Assembly: GCA_002753515.1 (NCBI GenBank)
Contig: PEAK01000023.1
Coordinates: 1 to 56,052 of the forward strand
Direction of reading: 5' to 3'
Length of the DNA: 56,052 nucleotides
From: Magnetococcales bacterium
GTDB taxonomy: Bacteria; Pseudomonadota; Magnetococcia; Magnetococcales; UBA8363
Shown here: in pieces, positions 24,407 through 33,646 of the stretch
Numbering within the stretch: position 1 is the first letter of the stretch
Layout: each line of letters opens with the position of its first letter
Notes under the pieces: generated by a model
The model's database searches: none
What the model was told of the DNA's origin: nothing
The model's input: the letters and a program-made list of their open reading frames with translations, nothing else
Translations under genes and position numbers: made by a program

Positions 24407-25383
24407 TGACCCGAGGCGATTGGACCGAGCGCTATTCCCGGCACATTCTCCTGCCGCAGGTGGGAGGGGATGGGCAAAAGCGCTTGATGGAGGCCAGAGT
24501 TGGCATTGTCGGCCTTTCCCCCCTTACCCCAGGGCTGATCGACAACCTGGTCCGTACCGGCTTGGTTCACTTGGAGTTGCTTGTTGACGAAAAACAACCG
24601 TTCCCCTCCAGCTCCACTGCTTTTTGGTCCACCCCCTTCACCTCCATCCATTCCGCAGCCCATTGCACCACCTTGTCATCCCCCCTCAGTCCGGAATATC
24701 TGGAATATCAGGTCAAGAATTGGGATATCGTTATCGATATGACAGGAACCCGGGATATCGCCAACACCCTGAGTCGCTGTTGCCGGGAATGCGGCAAATA
24801 TTACCACGCCTGTTGGACATCTGGTGACCATGGTTGGGTATTCTCCGTGGATCCGCACCCCGACAAGGCTTCACCCTGTCCGATTCCGCCAAACATGGCC
24901 CCATCCCTGCCACCTGAATCACCTTGGGATATCCTGACTTTCGGTCTGACCACTGCTGTGGCAGCATGTGAAATTGTATCAAGATTTCTTGGCTTTGAGC
25001 GCAAAGAATCACTTTTTTTGTTGCAAATTGATGGTAAACAAGGTCATTATGCCGGGGTCCATGTGGCACATAAAACGGGGGTGGAAACCAACCTTACCGG
25101 AGGGGACAGTCTAAAGGCGCAGCAGGTTCCGGATAATAGCCCGAATACGCCGATACCCCCGGCGGATGTTATCGATATCACCGGTGAAACCTGTCCGATG
25201 ACCTTTGTTCGGGTCAAATTGAAACTCGAAACACTCTCCATAGGATCTTTACTCACGATTCGCCTCTCTGGAGCCGATACATTAGAGAACGTCAGGGTGT
25301 CGCTGGAAAACGCCGGACAACGTATCGTAAACAGGAAGTCATATGCGACGTGTGAGGAATGGTTGGTTGAGAAGGTTTCGTAA
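24406..25383 (+). CDS. Degenerate E1-like domain fused to a TusA sulfur-carrier domain
   Basis: I know of no standard name for this 325-residue fusion. Residues 5-36 match the start of MoeB/ThiF proteins (ERYSRHILLPQVGGDGQKRL, then ARVGIVG). The glycine-rich ATP loop is then lost (GLSPLTPG instead of GxGGLG), as are the Asp/Asn/Arg nucleotide contacts. The Rossmann pattern can still be followed to about residue 195. Residues 252-325 are a TusA domain with the persulfide Cys-Pro at C263 (GETCPMTFVRVKLKLE). ATG 24406 overlaps the cysteine synthase stop, so translation is coupled. It may complement the E1 at 22746 in a heterodimer and bring sulfur on C263. Confidence 0.78.
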   Translation: MTRGDWTERYSRHILLPQVGGDGQKRLMEARVGIVGLSPLTPGLIDNLVRTGLVHLELLVDEKQPFPSSSTAFWSTPFTSIHSAAHCTTLSSPLSPEYLEYQVKNWDIVIDMTGTRDIANTLSRCCRECGKYYHACWTSGDHGWVFSVDPHPDKASPCPIPPNMAPSLPPESPWDILTFGLTTAVAACEIVSRFLGFERKESLFLLQIDGKQGHYAGVHVAHKTGVETNLTGGDSLKAQQVPDNSPNTPIPPADVIDITGETCPMTFVRVKLKLETLSIGSLLTIRLSGADTLENVRVSLENAGQRIVNRKSYATCEEWLVEKVS

Positions 25384-25466
25384 ACTTTATTTTACACATG
25401 CCAGTTTATTTGTCATTTAGCTTCATACTGACGCCGTTTATTGACACATTTGCAGTGCCAGGCAAC

Positions 25467-25482
25467 TGGCGCGAACTATGCA
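25467..25482 (+). promoter_or_regulatory. Sigma-54 promoter for the pilin genes
   Basis: TGGCGCG-aact-ATGCA matches the -24/-12 pattern (TGGCACG-N4-TTGCA) with correct spacing and only two changes. Pilin genes are classically RpoN/PilR dependent. The start site would be near 25493, giving a leader of about 110 bases. No PilR gene is in the window. Confidence 0.55.
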
Positions 25483-25605
25483 GCACATCTCATGGGACAT
25501 GCTAGCGCGCCCTTGAGAGTACCCTTAGACCACCGGAATCTGGCGAGGCCAGCCCGGAATACTATCGCGTTAAACGATTATTTACCTACATATGGGAGAG
25601 GAAAA

Positions 25606-26034
25606 ATGAAACGCCATCAGGACCAAAAAGGTTTTACCCTTATCGAGTTGATGATCGTTATCGCGATTATCGGTATCCTCGCTGCCGTCGCCATCCCAGC
25701 CTACCAGGACTACACCGTCCGGGCCAAAATGGCCGACCCCTTGAGCAAACTCGATGCGGCCAAATCTCAGGTTTCAGAATATTACATCAGCAAATCTGCT
25801 TGGCCAGCAAGCAACACCGTGGGCGGTTTGGCCAACTCCGGTTCCTACACCAGCTCTTATGTTACCTCGCTGACCGCTACCGGAACCAAAATAACGGTTG
25901 TACTCAAAGCAATCGGTGCCCTGTCGGCTGGGCAAACCATCGCCGTTGCCGGAACGGACTCCTCAGGTTCCATCACCTGGAAATGTACTGCCAAAGGGAT
26001 CTCCAACAAATACCTCCCAGCTCAGTGCCGCTGA
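25606..26034 (+). CDS. Type IV major pilin, copy 1
   Basis: This is a prepilin of 142 residues. A short charged leader (MKRHQDQKG) is followed by the cleavage motif [28 protein letters not shown], with Phe+1 and Glu+5 as PilD and assembly require. The globular part has the disulfide-loop cysteine pair near the C-terminus ([16 protein letters not shown]). ATG 25606 is preceded by GGGAGAGG. The gene lies downstream of a sigma-54-type promoter and 46 bases before a near-identical copy. Confidence 0.95.
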   Translation: MKRHQDQKGFTLIELMIVIAIIGILAAVAIPAYQDYTVRAKMADPLSKLDAAKSQVSEYYISKSAWPASNTVGGLANSGSYTSSYVTSLTATGTKITVVLKAIGALSAGQTIAVAGTDSSGSITWKCTAKGISNKYLPAQCR

Positions 26035-26080
26035 GTTTTTGTGCTGTCCCAATCATCCTGACCAATTGGGGAGATTTAAA

Positions 26081-26509
26081 ATGAACACTTCGCGCAACCA
26101 AAAAGGGTTCACCCTGATCGAATTGATGATTGTTATCGCAATCATCGGCATCCTGGCCGCAGTTGCCATCCCGGCCTATCAGGACTACACCGTCAGAGCC
26201 AAAATGGCCGACCCCTTAAGCAAACTTGATGCGGCCAAATCTCAGGTTTCAGAATATTACATCAGCAAATCTGCTTGGCCAGCAAGCAACACCGTGGGCG
26301 GTTTGGCCAACTCCGGTTCCTACACCAGCTCTTATGTCACCTCGCTGACCGCTACCGGAACCAAAATAACGGTTGTACTCAAAGCAATCGGTGCCCTGTC
26401 GGCTGGGCAAACCATCGCCGTCGCCGGCACGGACTCCTCAGGTTCCATCACCTGGGTATGCACCGCCAAAGGGATCGCCAACAAATATCTCCCAGCTCAG
26501 TGTCGCTAG
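26081..26509 (+). CDS. Type IV major pilin, copy 2
   Basis: This 142-residue prepilin matches copy 1 except for the leader and three residues near the end. The first 110 bases after the leader differ from copy 1 at many third positions. The middle of the gene is almost identical at DNA level (one difference in about 190 bases), which points to recent gene conversion. The disulfide pair and cleavage site are kept. A GGGGAGA ribosome site precedes ATG 26081. Confidence 0.95.
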   Translation: MNTSRNQKGFTLIELMIVIAIIGILAAVAIPAYQDYTVRAKMADPLSKLDAAKSQVSEYYISKSAWPASNTVGGLANSGSYTSSYVTSLTATGTKITVVLKAIGALSAGQTIAVAGTDSSGSITWVCTAKGIANKYLPAQCR

Positions 26510-26533
26510 AGTTGGTGCCTCTTGTCAGGCAAC

Positions 26534-26560
26534 AGCGGGCCTGACCATCTCAGGCCCGCT
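26534..26560. terminator. Strong hairpin after pilin copy 2
   Basis: AGCGGGCCTGA (26534-26544) and TCAGGCCCGCT (26550-26560) form a perfect 11-bp stem with a 5-base loop. There is no T-run, so it may act as a partial terminator or protect the abundant pilin mRNA from 3' decay. Confidence 0.6.
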
Positions 26561-26618
26561 GAGGCAAACAAAGGCAACGGGGGGTAGGGTTCAGGATAAC
26601 TCATCATTGAGAACAGCC

Positions 26619-27050
26619 ATGGACAACTATTCCAACAGTAAAGGCTTCACCCTCATCGAACTGATGATTGTCATTGCCATTATCGGTATCCTGGCAGCCG
26701 TTGCCCTGCCCGCCTACCAGGATTATATCGTGCGCGTCAAATTGGCGGATCCAATCACCAAGGCGAGATCCGCCGCCTCGCAAGTATCCGAATACTATAC
26801 CGCTCACAGTTCCTGGCCTGCTTCCAATACCGTGGCGGGCCTGGTAACCGCCACGTCATATACCAGCACTTACGTACAATCGCTGAGTGTCAGCGGTACC
26901 AGAATCACCATCATCCTGAACCAAATCAAATCAGGTGCCATCAACAATAACCAGACGATCGCCCTGGTCGGAACCGATAGCGGTGGCACGATCAAATGGC
27001 AGTGTTCCACAGCCATCGCCGACAAATACGTACCTGCTGAGTGCCGCTGA
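26619..27050 (+). CDS. Type IV pilin, third paralog
   Basis: This 143-residue prepilin is more diverged than copies 1 and 2. The cleavage motif is [28 protein letters not shown] after leader MDNYSNSKG. The C-terminal cysteine pair is present ([16 protein letters not shown]). The upstream hairpin suggests lower expression than the first two copies unless it has its own promoter. It could be a minor subunit or an antigenic reserve copy. ATG 26619 gives the usual leader length. Confidence 0.93.
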   Translation: MDNYSNSKGFTLIELMIVIAIIGILAAVALPAYQDYIVRVKLADPITKARSAASQVSEYYTAHSSWPASNTVAGLVTATSYTSTYVQSLSVSGTRITIILNQIKSGAINNNQTIALVGTDSGGTIKWQCSTAIADKYVPAECR

Positions 27051-27092
27051 TCCGGTCCTGAAAATCTAAAACTGGTCTACTCAAACGGGATA

Positions 27093-29069
27093 TTGCCTGT
27101 GTTAACCCGCGCACCCATCCTGCCACGACCGTTTTTCCTGTTCCTGTTGATCCTGATGGCAGCGGCAGCCATCATTTCTCCCGGGCTGCTGGGTGTCTTT
27201 CTTTTGGATGACGATGCCAACTTGCAAGATTTGGGCGCCATCAATCAAGCCAACAGTTGGTATGCCTGGTTCAATTTTGCCTTTTCGGGACGGAGCGGCC
27301 CCGCCGGTCGCCCCCTGTCGCTCCTGACCTTCTCCCTGCAACACGCCTCCTGGCCCGGCTTCCCCCTCGACTTTAAATTGTTCAACCTGGCAATCCATCT
27401 CATCAACGGCCTCCTGCTCCACCTTGTGATCATGAAAACAGGTGCCCTGGCCTCCTGGCCCAGCCAGCGCACCAAAATCCTGGCCCTCCTGGCCCCCACC
27501 CTCTGGTTGCTGCATCCCATGCAAGTGTCCACCGTTTTTTATGTGGTACAACGCATGACCCTGCTGTCAGCAACATTCATACTGGTCGGAACAGGTCTTT
27601 ATCTCCATGGCCGCCGCCTGATCACCGATACACAGATTTCCCAGTCCAAACAAAATCTGGGAGTCATCATCGCAGCCATCGGCATCATCGGCGGCGGTTC
27701 CCTCGCCGTCCTGGCCAAAGAAAATGGTGCCCTGCTCCCCCTGTACATCCTGACGCTTGAAACAACACTCCTTGCCAAACATCCCTGGCCGGAAAGATTG
27801 AAAAAATGGCGTTTTGCCGGACTCCACGGCCCCTGGATACTCATGGCAGCCTATCTCCTCACCCACTGGCAATCCGTCATGGGTCATTATGCCTCGCGCA
27901 CCTTTACCCTCCCCGAAAGGCTGTTGACCCAAACCCGTGTCGTCACCGATTATCTGCGTCTCATCGTGGCCCCGAAATTTCATGAACTCGGCCTGTTCCA
28001 CGACGATTACAGCACCTCCCACAGTTTAACCCAACCACCATCCACCTTGTGGTGCCTGGTTTTACTGGCCGCCCTCCTCGTCACCGCCCTGGCGCTCCGC
28101 AATCGCATCGCCTGGATATCCTTTGGTATTTTATGGTTTTTTGCCGGTCACCTCATGGAATCCACGTTTCTGCCGCTGGAACTTTATTTTGAACACCGTA
28201 ATTATCTGCCGCTGTTCGGGATCGCTTTCATCGCCGCCTGGGCCGTCCAGTCCCTTTATTACCAAACCAACCAACGCCGAACCCGCATGCTCAGTGCCGG
28301 CCTGGGTGCCCTGCTGCTGGGCCAATGGGCTTTCATGAGCCACGACGAAAGCCAGCTTTGGGGTGATCCCATACGCCAAGCCCTGATCTGGTCGGAAGAA
28401 AACCCCAAATCGGCCCGCGCCGTACTCAACTGGGGTAACCGTCTGTATATGTTTCACAGGGTTGATGAAGCAGAACAACTGTTGCAACACTATGGCCAGC
28501 TACAAACCGACGATGCCACATCCCTGCTCATTCAACTCAAGATTCACTGCGATTACCCCAAACGACCCATCCTGATCGATGATGCCTACGTGCAGGAGGT
28601 TTCGCGCCGGCGCGGTGGCAATAAGGCCACCATTATCGGCATTCTGGACTTCACAACCAAAATAATTGAAAGCGGTCGCTGCACTGCCGTCAAACCCGAA
28701 ACCATGCTCGCCATACTCCAGGGCATGATGGATAATCCCGCCTATGGAGGCCCCATCACCCGTAACAGCCTGCACCTCTTGACCGGTCGGCTCTACGCCC
28801 TGCAAGGCAATCTGAACCAAGCCATGGAACATTTTGATCGGGCACAAACCTATTATGAAAGGCTCGACACCTACCAGCAACAAGTCAAATGGTTGGCCAG
28901 CGCCGGTCTGTACGCCGATGCCCGCAACTATCTGGAAAAAGCCAGCGCCATGCCGGAAAAGATCACCTTTATCAAAATATTGCGAAAAAAAGAATTGCAA
29001 CCTTTTTATCAAATGGTCTCCGATATGGAGGCGGCTGATCGCAAGCAACACCGGGAAGGTAAACCGTAA
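27093..29069 (+). CDS. Multi-membrane-span protein with C-terminal TPRs, candidate pilin glycosyltransferase
   Basis: This 658-residue protein has about ten hydrophobic segments in the first 400 residues, then TPR-like helices (about 440-640, for example ALQGNLNQAMEHFDRAQTYYERLDTYQQQVKW). An acidic cluster LLDDDANL follows the first membrane span, at the place of the catalytic Asp loop in GT-C glycosyltransferases, and HPMQVSTVFYVVQRMT is a conserved loop of this protein type. The position directly after pilin genes suggests O-glycosylation of the pilin. TTG 27093 is the first possible start and GTG 27099 is equally likely. Activity is inferred. Confidence 0.6.
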   Translation: MPVLTRAPILPRPFFLFLLILMAAAAIISPGLLGVFLLDDDANLQDLGAINQANSWYAWFNFAFSGRSGPAGRPLSLLTFSLQHASWPGFPLDFKLFNLAIHLINGLLLHLVIMKTGALASWPSQRTKILALLAPTLWLLHPMQVSTVFYVVQRMTLLSATFILVGTGLYLHGRRLITDTQISQSKQNLGVIIAAIGIIGGGSLAVLAKENGALLPLYILTLETTLLAKHPWPERLKKWRFAGLHGPWILMAAYLLTHWQSVMGHYASRTFTLPERLLTQTRVVTDYLRLIVAPKFHELGLFHDDYSTSHSLTQPPSTLWCLVLLAALLVTALALRNRIAWISFGILWFFAGHLMESTFLPLELYFEHRNYLPLFGIAFIAAWAVQSLYYQTNQRRTRMLSAGLGALLLGQWAFMSHDESQLWGDPIRQALIWSEENPKSARAVLNWGNRLYMFHRVDEAEQLLQHYGQLQTDDATSLLIQLKIHCDYPKRPILIDDAYVQEVSRRRGGNKATIIGILDFTTKIIESGRCTAVKPETMLAILQGMMDNPAYGGPITRNSLHLLTGRLYALQGNLNQAMEHFDRAQTYYERLDTYQQQVKWLASAGLYADARNYLEKASAMPEKITFIKILRKKELQPFYQMVSDMEAADRKQHREGKP

Positions 29070-29114
29070 CACTGTTTTGAAGCTCCACACCTTGGCCCGA
29101 GGAAAACGCTACCC

Positions 29115-30590
29115 ATGAACCAGCCCCCCACCACCATCCCGACCGATACCAAAGCCGACAACGACACACAGCCATTGGCGCATTATTTTGATGCTCTGGC
29201 ACCCGCGCGTCGCTCCTGGATCGCCACCAACCGCTATTTTTACCAGCAAGATCTCCGCTACATGCGTTTCTTAATACCGGAGGGACAAAAGGTACTCGAC
29301 CTCGGTTGTGGCACCGGCGATCTTTTGGCCGCCTTGAAACCATCTCTGGGGGTGGGGATGGATCTCAGCCCAGCGATGATTGATGAAGCCAAAAAATCAT
29401 TTCCCAATTTGCATTTTCACGTCGGCAACATGGAGTCCGGAGACGCCCTGGCCGAAATCGCTCACCTGGGGCCGTTTGATACCATCCTCCTGTCCGACTC
29501 GATCGGTTATCTAAACGATTGCCAAAACACATTGCAGCATTTACATCTGCTTGCCAATCGCGACACCCGCATCATCATTGCCCATTATGCCTGGTTTTGG
29601 GAGCCAATACTGACCCTTGGCAAACGAATCGGGCTCGCCATGCCGGTTATAGCAATGAACTGGCTCTCCAGTGGCGACATCACCAATTTTTTGCATTTGG
29701 CAGGTTTTGAACCCATTCGCCAGGAGTGGCGTCTGCTCCTCCCCAGACGCCTGTTTGGCTTGGCCGATCTGATCAACCGCACCCTGGCCACCCTTCCGGT
29801 CATACGCCGGCTGAGTTTGCGCAATTATGTCGTCGCCCGGCCCATGGCACCCATCCCGGACACGTCCACCCTGCCTTCAACAACGGTATTAATCCCATGC
29901 CGCAACGAAAAGGGTAACATTGCCGCCGCCGTACGCCGCATCCCGTTGTTCTGTCCCGATCTGGAAATTCTTTTTGTCGAGGGGGGAAGTTCCGATGGCA
30001 CCCTGGAAGAATGCCAGCGTGTCGCGGCAGCCCATCCCACACGCAGCATCCGTGTCATGCAACAGCAGGGAACCGGCAAGGGGAGTGCCGTCCGCGAGGG
30101 GTTTGCCCAGGCTCGCGGTGACATTGTCATGATTCTTGATGCCGATCTGACCGTCATGCCGGAAGATTTACCCAAATTTTACCAAGCCCTGGTCTCGGGA
30201 AAGGGGGAATTCATCTATGGATCCCGCTTGATCTATCCCTTGGAAAAAGGGGCGATGCGCTTTTTGAACTATTGGGCCAACCGCACTTTTTCCCTCCTGT
30301 TCACCTGGCTCTTGAACCAACGAATGACCGATACCCTCTGCGGTACCAAAGCCCTCTATCAACGCCATTATCAACAAATTGCCAACAATCGGCACTATTT
30401 CGGTGATTTTGATCCATTCGGCGATTTTGATCTGATTTTTGGTGCCGCCAAACTTAACCTAAAAATGACGGAAATTCCCGTCCGCTATCGCGCCCGCACC
30501 TATGGGGAAACACAAATTTCCCGTTTCAGCCATGGCTGGCTGCTTTGGCGGATGGTGTGGTTTGCCTTTCGCAAGCTGAAAGCCTTGTAG
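29115..30590 (+). CDS. SAM-dependent methyltransferase fused to a GT2 glycosyltransferase
   Basis: This 491-residue fusion has two catalytic parts. Residues about 20-235 are a class I methyltransferase with motif I VLDLGCGTGDLL and GVGMDLSPAMID. Residues about 255-491 are a family 2 glycosyltransferase like dolichol-phosphate mannose synthases: VLIPCRNEKGNI, EILFVEGGSSDGT and the DxD-type ILDADLTV. Hydrophobic stretches near 400 resemble a membrane-facing segment. It probably charges undecaprenyl phosphate with a sugar, possibly a methylated one. The gene is 45 bases after the TPR membrane protein, so the pair may make and transfer a pilin glycan. Confidence 0.8.
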   Translation: MNQPPTTIPTDTKADNDTQPLAHYFDALAPARRSWIATNRYFYQQDLRYMRFLIPEGQKVLDLGCGTGDLLAALKPSLGVGMDLSPAMIDEAKKSFPNLHFHVGNMESGDALAEIAHLGPFDTILLSDSIGYLNDCQNTLQHLHLLANRDTRIIIAHYAWFWEPILTLGKRIGLAMPVIAMNWLSSGDITNFLHLAGFEPIRQEWRLLLPRRLFGLADLINRTLATLPVIRRLSLRNYVVARPMAPIPDTSTLPSTTVLIPCRNEKGNIAAAVRRIPLFCPDLEILFVEGGSSDGTLEECQRVAAAHPTRSIRVMQQQGTGKGSAVREGFAQARGDIVMILDADLTVMPEDLPKFYQALVSGKGEFIYGSRLIYPLEKGAMRFLNYWANRTFSLLFTWLLNQRMTDTLCGTKALYQRHYQQIANNRHYFGDFDPFGDFDLIFGAAKLNLKMTEIPVRYRARTYGETQISRFSHGWLLWRMVWFAFRKLKAL

Positions 30591-30597
30591 CCAACCG

Positions 30598-31530
30598 TTA
30601 CCCTTCCTCCGATTCCAACTCCCGCATCGACCCAATCCCCACAACCACATCGCGCAAGGTATCGGTCATACGCAACATGATCGCCGCCGTGACAGCAAAC
30701 TCCATTCCCATGACCGGCTGTAAATAATAGACGAGAACCCCTTCACGCACACCGATTCCCCCCGGAAGAAAGATCACGATCATTCCAGAAAGCTGTCCCG
30801 CAGGTACGGCAGCCCCTATCACCCCTGCCAAAGAAAAGGTTGGTTCAATACCCAAACTGAGTACAATACAAAAAAGCACAGAAGCGTAAACAATCCATTC
30901 ACCGAGCGACATGACGCACAAAGTTAGAAAAGATCGCGAGCATAAAGAATGGTGCCCTTCAGCACCCGAAGACAAAAACGTCCTCCAGCGTCCTGGCATC
31001 CAGGTTATCAGATGTCGCAACAAACGAAGACCCCAGGGACACGCCAACCATGCCAGCAACAAAGACATGCCCAAAAGCCATCCCCAAGGGGTCAGACACC
31101 AACCGACCGCCATGGCTAGGCAACCGGAAACCAAAAAAGCCATTTGTTCCAGAAACGTGGCCATGGCAATCTGTCCGGGGGACAAGGCCGTTTTTTGCAA
31201 AGCCATGCCACGACCCAGCATACCCCACACTTTCCCGGGAACATATTTGGCCACCAGGAGAATGCCGATATGTGCCATAGCCCGCCGCCCGGTCAATGCC
31301 ATACCGGATATCTGCCACAGGGAATGTCGCCAAACGATGGCTGCGGCAACGACACTGGCAAATTGGAAAAATAAGGAAATGACCAACAATCCCGGGTATT
31401 GGATCGTTACCCGGACACCCGCCCACACCTGTATCATCTTGAGAATGGCCAGCGCCAAACCCAATACCAGTAAACCTTTCACGGCCAAGCGCCAACGAGA
31501 ACCCGCCGCAAAAACGGGAGGTGTACGCAC
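30598..31530 (-). CDS. UPF0104/AglD-like polytopic membrane protein
   Basis: This 310-residue protein has about eight membrane helices and the pattern of the flippase-like LPG synthase transmembrane family: KYVPGKVWGMLGRG in the loop and FLPGGIGVREGVLVYYL near the end. Members move or modify lipids, or act in glycolipid export. The family is clear; the substrate is not. It starts at GTG 31530, ten bases after the recQ stop, so both may share a transcript. It is convergent with the glycosyltransferase gene, 7 bases apart. Confidence 0.75.
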   Translation of the reverse strand: MRTPPVFAAGSRWRLAVKGLLVLGLALAILKMIQVWAGVRVTIQYPGLLVISLFFQFASVVAAAIVWRHSLWQISGMALTGRRAMAHIGILLVAKYVPGKVWGMLGRGMALQKTALSPGQIAMATFLEQMAFLVSGCLAMAVGWCLTPWGWLLGMSLLLAWLACPWGLRLLRHLITWMPGRWRTFLSSGAEGHHSLCSRSFLTLCVMSLGEWIVYASVLFCIVLSLGIEPTFSLAGVIGAAVPAGQLSGMIVIFLPGGIGVREGVLVYYLQPVMGMEFAVTAAIMLRMTDTLRDVVVGIGSMRELESEEG

Positions 31531-31540
31531 AGGTCACTCC

Positions 31541-33259
31541 CTAAACCTTGCCATGCAACTTTTTTTTGTGGGAGCCCTTGGTTCGCAAAGCATCCACAGC
31601 CGATGACACCGCAGATTTCAGCCCCTTTACCGACAGCTTATTATTACCAACCTTGGCCGATTTTTTACCCAGCCCCTTCTCCATGCGAAATAAAATAGTC
31701 TTTTCCCCCCGCAACAGCGGACGGCTGGCTTCGCACAGGCGTAACCCGCCGTAACCTTCCACATCCATCTCCAAATATTTTCCGGCCACCAACTGCCGAA
31801 AGACCGATCGCCATTGCCCGGGAGTCAATTCTTTCCCGATACCAAAGGTACTGATTTTATCGTGCCCATGCGATAGAACTTTTTCAGTTTTTATTCCAGT
31901 CAGGACATCAATCACGTGTAGCACACCAAACATTTGCTGCGTTCGATACACACAGGATAACGCCTTCTGCGCCACAACCAAACCATCCCAGGTCTCCATC
32001 CCACGCAGGCAATTATCGCAATTGGAACAAGTTTCCGGGGGATCATCGCCAAAATAGGCGAGTAACATACGACGGCGGCATTGCACCGTCTCACAAAAGC
32101 CGATCAATGTTTCCAATTTGCCGTGTTCAATGCGTTTGATGCGCTCCTCGGCTGAAGACCATTCTATGAATTGCCGTAACAAAACCACATCTTCCAGACC
32201 GTAAGTCAGAAAAGCATTGGCAGGTAAGCCGTCGCGCCCCGCCCGACCCGTTTCCTGATAGTAGGCCTCCATACTCTTTGGCAGATCCAAATGGGCAACG
32301 AAACGGACGTCCGGTTTATCAATACCCATGCCGAAGGCAATGGTGGCGACGATAATGACCCCTTTTTCACACAAGAACCGTTGTTGGTTGACCTTGCGGA
32401 CCCCATTCGGTAAGCCAGCATGGTATGGTAGCGCATTCCAGCCCTGTTGTACCAACCATTGGGCTGTTTCATCCACCTTGGCCCGCGAAAGACAATAGAC
32501 AATCCCGGCATCGCCAACATGTTCTCGCCGTAAGAAGTGCAGCAACTGGGCTTGGGGATTTTTTTTGGCAACCACGCGGTATTGAATGTTGGGACGGTCA
32601 AAGCTGGCGACAAAAGAGCGTGCATTCTCCAAACGCAATCGTTTGGCAATCTCAGCACGTGTCGGAGGATCCGCCGTTGCCGTCAGTGCCAGACGCGGGA
32701 CCTCGGGGAAACGCTCCGCCAATACCGTCAAGCCCAAATAGTCAGGTCGGAAATCGTGCCCCCACTGCGAGACACAATGCGCCTCATCGATAGCGAACAA
32801 CGCCAGGGGTATCCGCGACAGCAAATCCAGGGCTGAACCCGTAACAACCCGCTCCGGAGCCATGTAGAGCAGATCCAGTCGCCCCCGTTTGGCCTCATCG
32901 GTCACAACCATCGCTTCCTGCCAACTCATGCTGGAGTTGATGAACGCGGCTCGGATACCCAGTTGTTGCAAAGCGCCAACTTGATCTTGCATCAGGGCTA
33001 TCAATGGGGAAATGACAACCCCCACCCCGGGTCGCATTATGGCTGGAATCTGGAAACACAACGATTTGCCACCACCCGTTGGCATCAAAACAATGGCATC
33101 CCCACCCTGGAGGACATGTTCGATGATTTCACGCTGGAAGCCGCGAAAATGGTCGTAGCCGAAATAGCGGCGCAACACCTCCATGAGGGGATCCCCGTTG
33201 GAAGCCGCAAGCGTTTGTATGCGCGGTGAGTTATTCACTTCCAAGCGACTATTCACCAA
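31541..33259 (-). CDS. recQ: ATP-dependent DNA helicase RecQ
   Basis: RecQ unwinds DNA 3' to 5' in recombination and fork repair. The Q motif ([10 protein letters not shown]), Walker A (MPTGGGKS, about 59-66), DEAH box (158-161) followed by the aromatic loop [13 protein letters not shown], and motif VI ([10 protein letters not shown]) are complete. The zinc cysteines ([13 protein letters not shown], then CSNCDNC) and a winged-helix segment follow. The 572-residue protein has no clear HRDC domain, and its end is a lysine-rich tail. The start is TTG 33259 or GTG 33256 after GGGAGAAAG. Confidence 0.95.
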   Translation of the reverse strand: MVNSRLEVNNSPRIQTLAASNGDPLMEVLRRYFGYDHFRGFQREIIEHVLQGGDAIVLMPTGGGKSLCFQIPAIMRPGVGVVISPLIALMQDQVGALQQLGIRAAFINSSMSWQEAMVVTDEAKRGRLDLLYMAPERVVTGSALDLLSRIPLALFAIDEAHCVSQWGHDFRPDYLGLTVLAERFPEVPRLALTATADPPTRAEIAKRLRLENARSFVASFDRPNIQYRVVAKKNPQAQLLHFLRREHVGDAGIVYCLSRAKVDETAQWLVQQGWNALPYHAGLPNGVRKVNQQRFLCEKGVIIVATIAFGMGIDKPDVRFVAHLDLPKSMEAYYQETGRAGRDGLPANAFLTYGLEDVVLLRQFIEWSSAEERIKRIEHGKLETLIGFCETVQCRRRMLLAYFGDDPPETCSNCDNCLRGMETWDGLVVAQKALSCVYRTQQMFGVLHVIDVLTGIKTEKVLSHGHDKISTFGIGKELTPGQWRSVFRQLVAGKYLEMDVEGYGGLRLCEASRPLLRGEKTILFRMEKGLGKKSAKVGNNKLSVKGLKSAVSSAVDALRTKGSHKKKLHGKV

Positions 33260-33637
33260 TAACTTTCTCCCTCAACTCTTTCTCTCTGTCACATTTATTG
33301 TATAATAGATCATTTTAATGTCAACACACGCAATCAGCCGCTCACCATGGTTTTTTCGTGGCAGCATTTGACTTAACCTCCTGATTGGGTTATTATTTGC
33401 TTGAATGGGGACAGGATTGTCAAGAACGGCGTGAAATCCAGGATGGATTGCACCAACGGCCCCCAACTCTGCCGCCACTGTCATCGTTTTATATCGAGGT
33501 TCCCAAAAATTCAACGTTCCATTGGGATCGATTTGTCTGGTTGTAATGAGTTGAATGCAATAATCTTCCTGATTCATTATTCTAGACGGTAGTGGCACAA
33601 ATTCTGTGGATCATTAAAATCCGTCTCTCAATTATGA
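33260..33637. other. AT-rich gap between recQ and the MBOAT gene
   Basis: This 378-base stretch holds the recQ upstream region and the MBOAT promoter region. The one frame of note (33272-33598, minus) is listed separately as doubtful. I see no RNA gene, repeat or clear promoter. Confidence 0.5.
33272..33598 (-). CDS. Doubtful small ORF
   Basis: A 108-residue frame upstream of recQ on the same strand. I recognise no domain. It contains an odd but protein-like stretch (AELGAVGAIHPGFHAVLDNPV), has no membrane or signal segment, and no strong ribosome site before its ATG. It may be a remnant of a lost gene or chance. Confidence 0.25.
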   Translation of the reverse strand: MPLPSRIMNQEDYCIQLITTRQIDPNGTLNFWEPRYKTMTVAAELGAVGAIHPGFHAVLDNPVPIQANNNPIRRLSQMLPRKNHGERLIACVDIKMIYYTINVTERKS

Positions 33638-33646
33638 GTGATTCTG

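Noticed and set aside
25438-25455. Second sigma-54-like site (TTGACACATTTGCA)
   Set aside because: The spacing is two bases short and the -24 GG is missing; the site at 25467 fits much better.
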